Source: WHSV01 sp050694055 (GTDB taxonomy: Bacteria; Actinomycetota; CADDZG01; WHSQ01). From it: a stretch of DNA of 6,265 bases. This document shows, in pieces, positions 6,000 to 6,265 of the stretch. Each line of letters begins with the position of its first letter. The stretch's first letter is position 1. The notes under the pieces were generated by a model. The model did no database searches and was not told where the DNA came from. It was given only the letters and a program-made list of their open reading frames with translations. The stretch covers positions 1 to 6,265 of the forward strand of contig JBOGWX010000122.1 of assembly GCA_050694055.1 (NCBI GenBank). The letters run 5' to 3'. The position numbers and the translations under genes are program-made.

Positions 6000-6018
6000 G
6001 AGGCCTCCCTGTCGTCTC

Positions 6019-6036
6019 TGTCAACACCTGTGGACA
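6019..6036. promoter_or_regulatory. DnaA-box-like site in an imperfect palindrome upstream of xerC
   Basis: The minus strand at 6037-6029 reads TTGTCCACA, which is the consensus DnaA box described for Streptomyces. It overlaps an 18-bp imperfect inverted repeat, TGTCAACACCTGTGGACA, whose arms pair at 14 of 18 positions. The site is 20-37 bp upstream of the xerC start. A dyad this close to the start could also bind a dimeric repressor. A single box does not make an origin. Confidence 0.4.
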
Positions 6037-6080
6037 AACATGGGGACAGCGAAAGCAATAAGAGGTAAACGGAGGCATAT

Positions 6081-6112
6081 GCCGGAGACGGCAGGCAACG
6101 GAAGCCGGAGAC
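6081..6112. repeat. 9-bp direct repeat pair, GCCGGAGAC
   Basis: GCCGGAGAC occurs at 6081-6089 and 6104-6112, with copies starting 23 bp apart. The first copy overlaps the palindrome GGCATATGCC (6074-6083). The spacing is close to two helical turns, which would put both on one face of the DNA, as for a tandem operator. Function is unknown. Confidence 0.45.
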
Positions 6113-6142
6113 TGATAGGTCCTCTCCTCGAATCGCTCGATC

Positions 6143-6265
6143 ATGCGGTCCATGCGGTCCATGCGGTCCATGCGGTCCATGCGGTCCATGCGGTCCATGC
6201 GGTCCATGCGGTCCATGCGGTCCATGCGGTCCATGCGGTCCATGCGGTCCATGCGGTCCATGCGG
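6143..6265. repeat. Perfect 9-bp tandem repeat (ATGCGGTCC, 13 full copies plus 6 bp), running off the window
   Basis: From 6143 to the end the unit ATGCGGTCC repeats without a single change: 13 complete copies and a partial one of 6 bp. The unit has a length divisible by three and no stop codon in any of the six frames. It would encode Met-Arg-Ser, Cys-Gly-Pro or Ala-Val-His repeats on the plus strand and Met-Asp-Arg, Trp-Thr-Ala or Gly-Pro-His repeats on the minus strand. The minus Trp-Thr-Ala frame ends in TGA exactly at the array border (6143-6141). I cannot tell whether it is the 3' end of an upstream gene (dprA often lies there in actinobacteria), an intergenic minisatellite, or an assembly artefact at a contig end. 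Confidence 0.95.

Larger units (their letters stand above)
6000..6142. promoter_or_regulatory. Upstream region of xerC, no gene seen
   Basis: This 143-bp spacer, richer in A and T than the genes, separates xerC from the repeat array. It holds a DnaA-box-like site inside an imperfect palindrome (6019-6036), a perfect 10-bp palindrome (GGCATATGCC, 6074-6083), and a 9-bp direct repeat (6081-6089 and 6104-6112). A minus-strand TTGACA (6024-6019) looks like a -35 box but has no -10 at a fitting distance before the xerC start. A minus-strand frame from the array runs through to 5980, but its codon use and lack of a ribosome-binding site argue against a real gene. Confidence 0.5.

Noticed and set aside
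5980..6261. A 93-codon minus-strand frame, (Met-Asp-Arg)n followed by a Cys-rich tail with CFRCPHVC
   Set aside because: No ribosome-binding site, third codon positions much poorer in G and C than the neighbouring genes, and its end overlaps the xerC start. The Cys pattern looks like chance. It stays possible only if the array is the end of a larger gene.
6143..6265. CRISPR array
   Set aside because: Nine-bp units without spacers do not fit CRISPR repeats.

Overview
The window looks like high-GC chromosomal DNA from an actinobacterium. The evidence is the gene order, read on the minus strand: tyrosine recombinase (xerC), WhiG/FliA-type sigma factor, rpsB, tsf, pyrH, frr, cdsA, dxr. This combines the widespread rpsB-tsf-pyrH-frr-cdsA-dxr block with the actinobacterial placement of xerC and whiG just upstream of rpsB. 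The sigma factor resembles Streptomyces WhiG closely across its conserved regions. EF-Ts is the short form (207 aa), and rlmN, which many actinobacteria carry between cdsA and dxr, is absent. I read this as a lineage outside Streptomyces and the mycobacteria, perhaps a deep-branching class, but the rank cannot be fixed from the sequence alone.

Layout from right to left, the direction of transcription. Positions 6143-6265 are a perfect 9-bp tandem repeat that runs off the window edge. Positions 6000-6142 are a non-coding spacer with a DnaA-box-like site, a 10-bp palindrome and a 9-bp direct repeat. xerC (5067-5999) overlaps whiG (4277-5092) by 26 bp. A 194-bp leader (4083-4276) holds two small hairpins and a weak extended -10 candidate. 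Then comes a tightly packed run: rpsB (3177-4082), overlapping tsf by 8 bp; tsf (2561-3184); pyrH (1810-2550), 10 bp further on; frr (1233-1799), 10 bp further on; cdsA (379-1191), whose start lies in a small duplication; and dxr (1-325), which is cut by the window edge.

The genes act in chromosome-dimer resolution (XerC), alternative transcription (WhiG), translation (S2, EF-Ts, ribosome recycling factor), pyrimidine nucleotide supply (UMP kinase), phospholipid precursor synthesis (CdsA) and isoprenoid synthesis (Dxr). All long plus-strand open frames lie antisense to these genes and I treat them as shadows of high-GC coding sequence.

I found no clear new multi-gene system. The unusual parts are small: the 9-bp array open in all six frames, an S2 C-terminal tail whose 12-bp repeats each carry a Shine-Dalgarno-like core before tsf, the duplicated cdsA start region, and the rpsB leader hairpin with GGAGGA in its loop.
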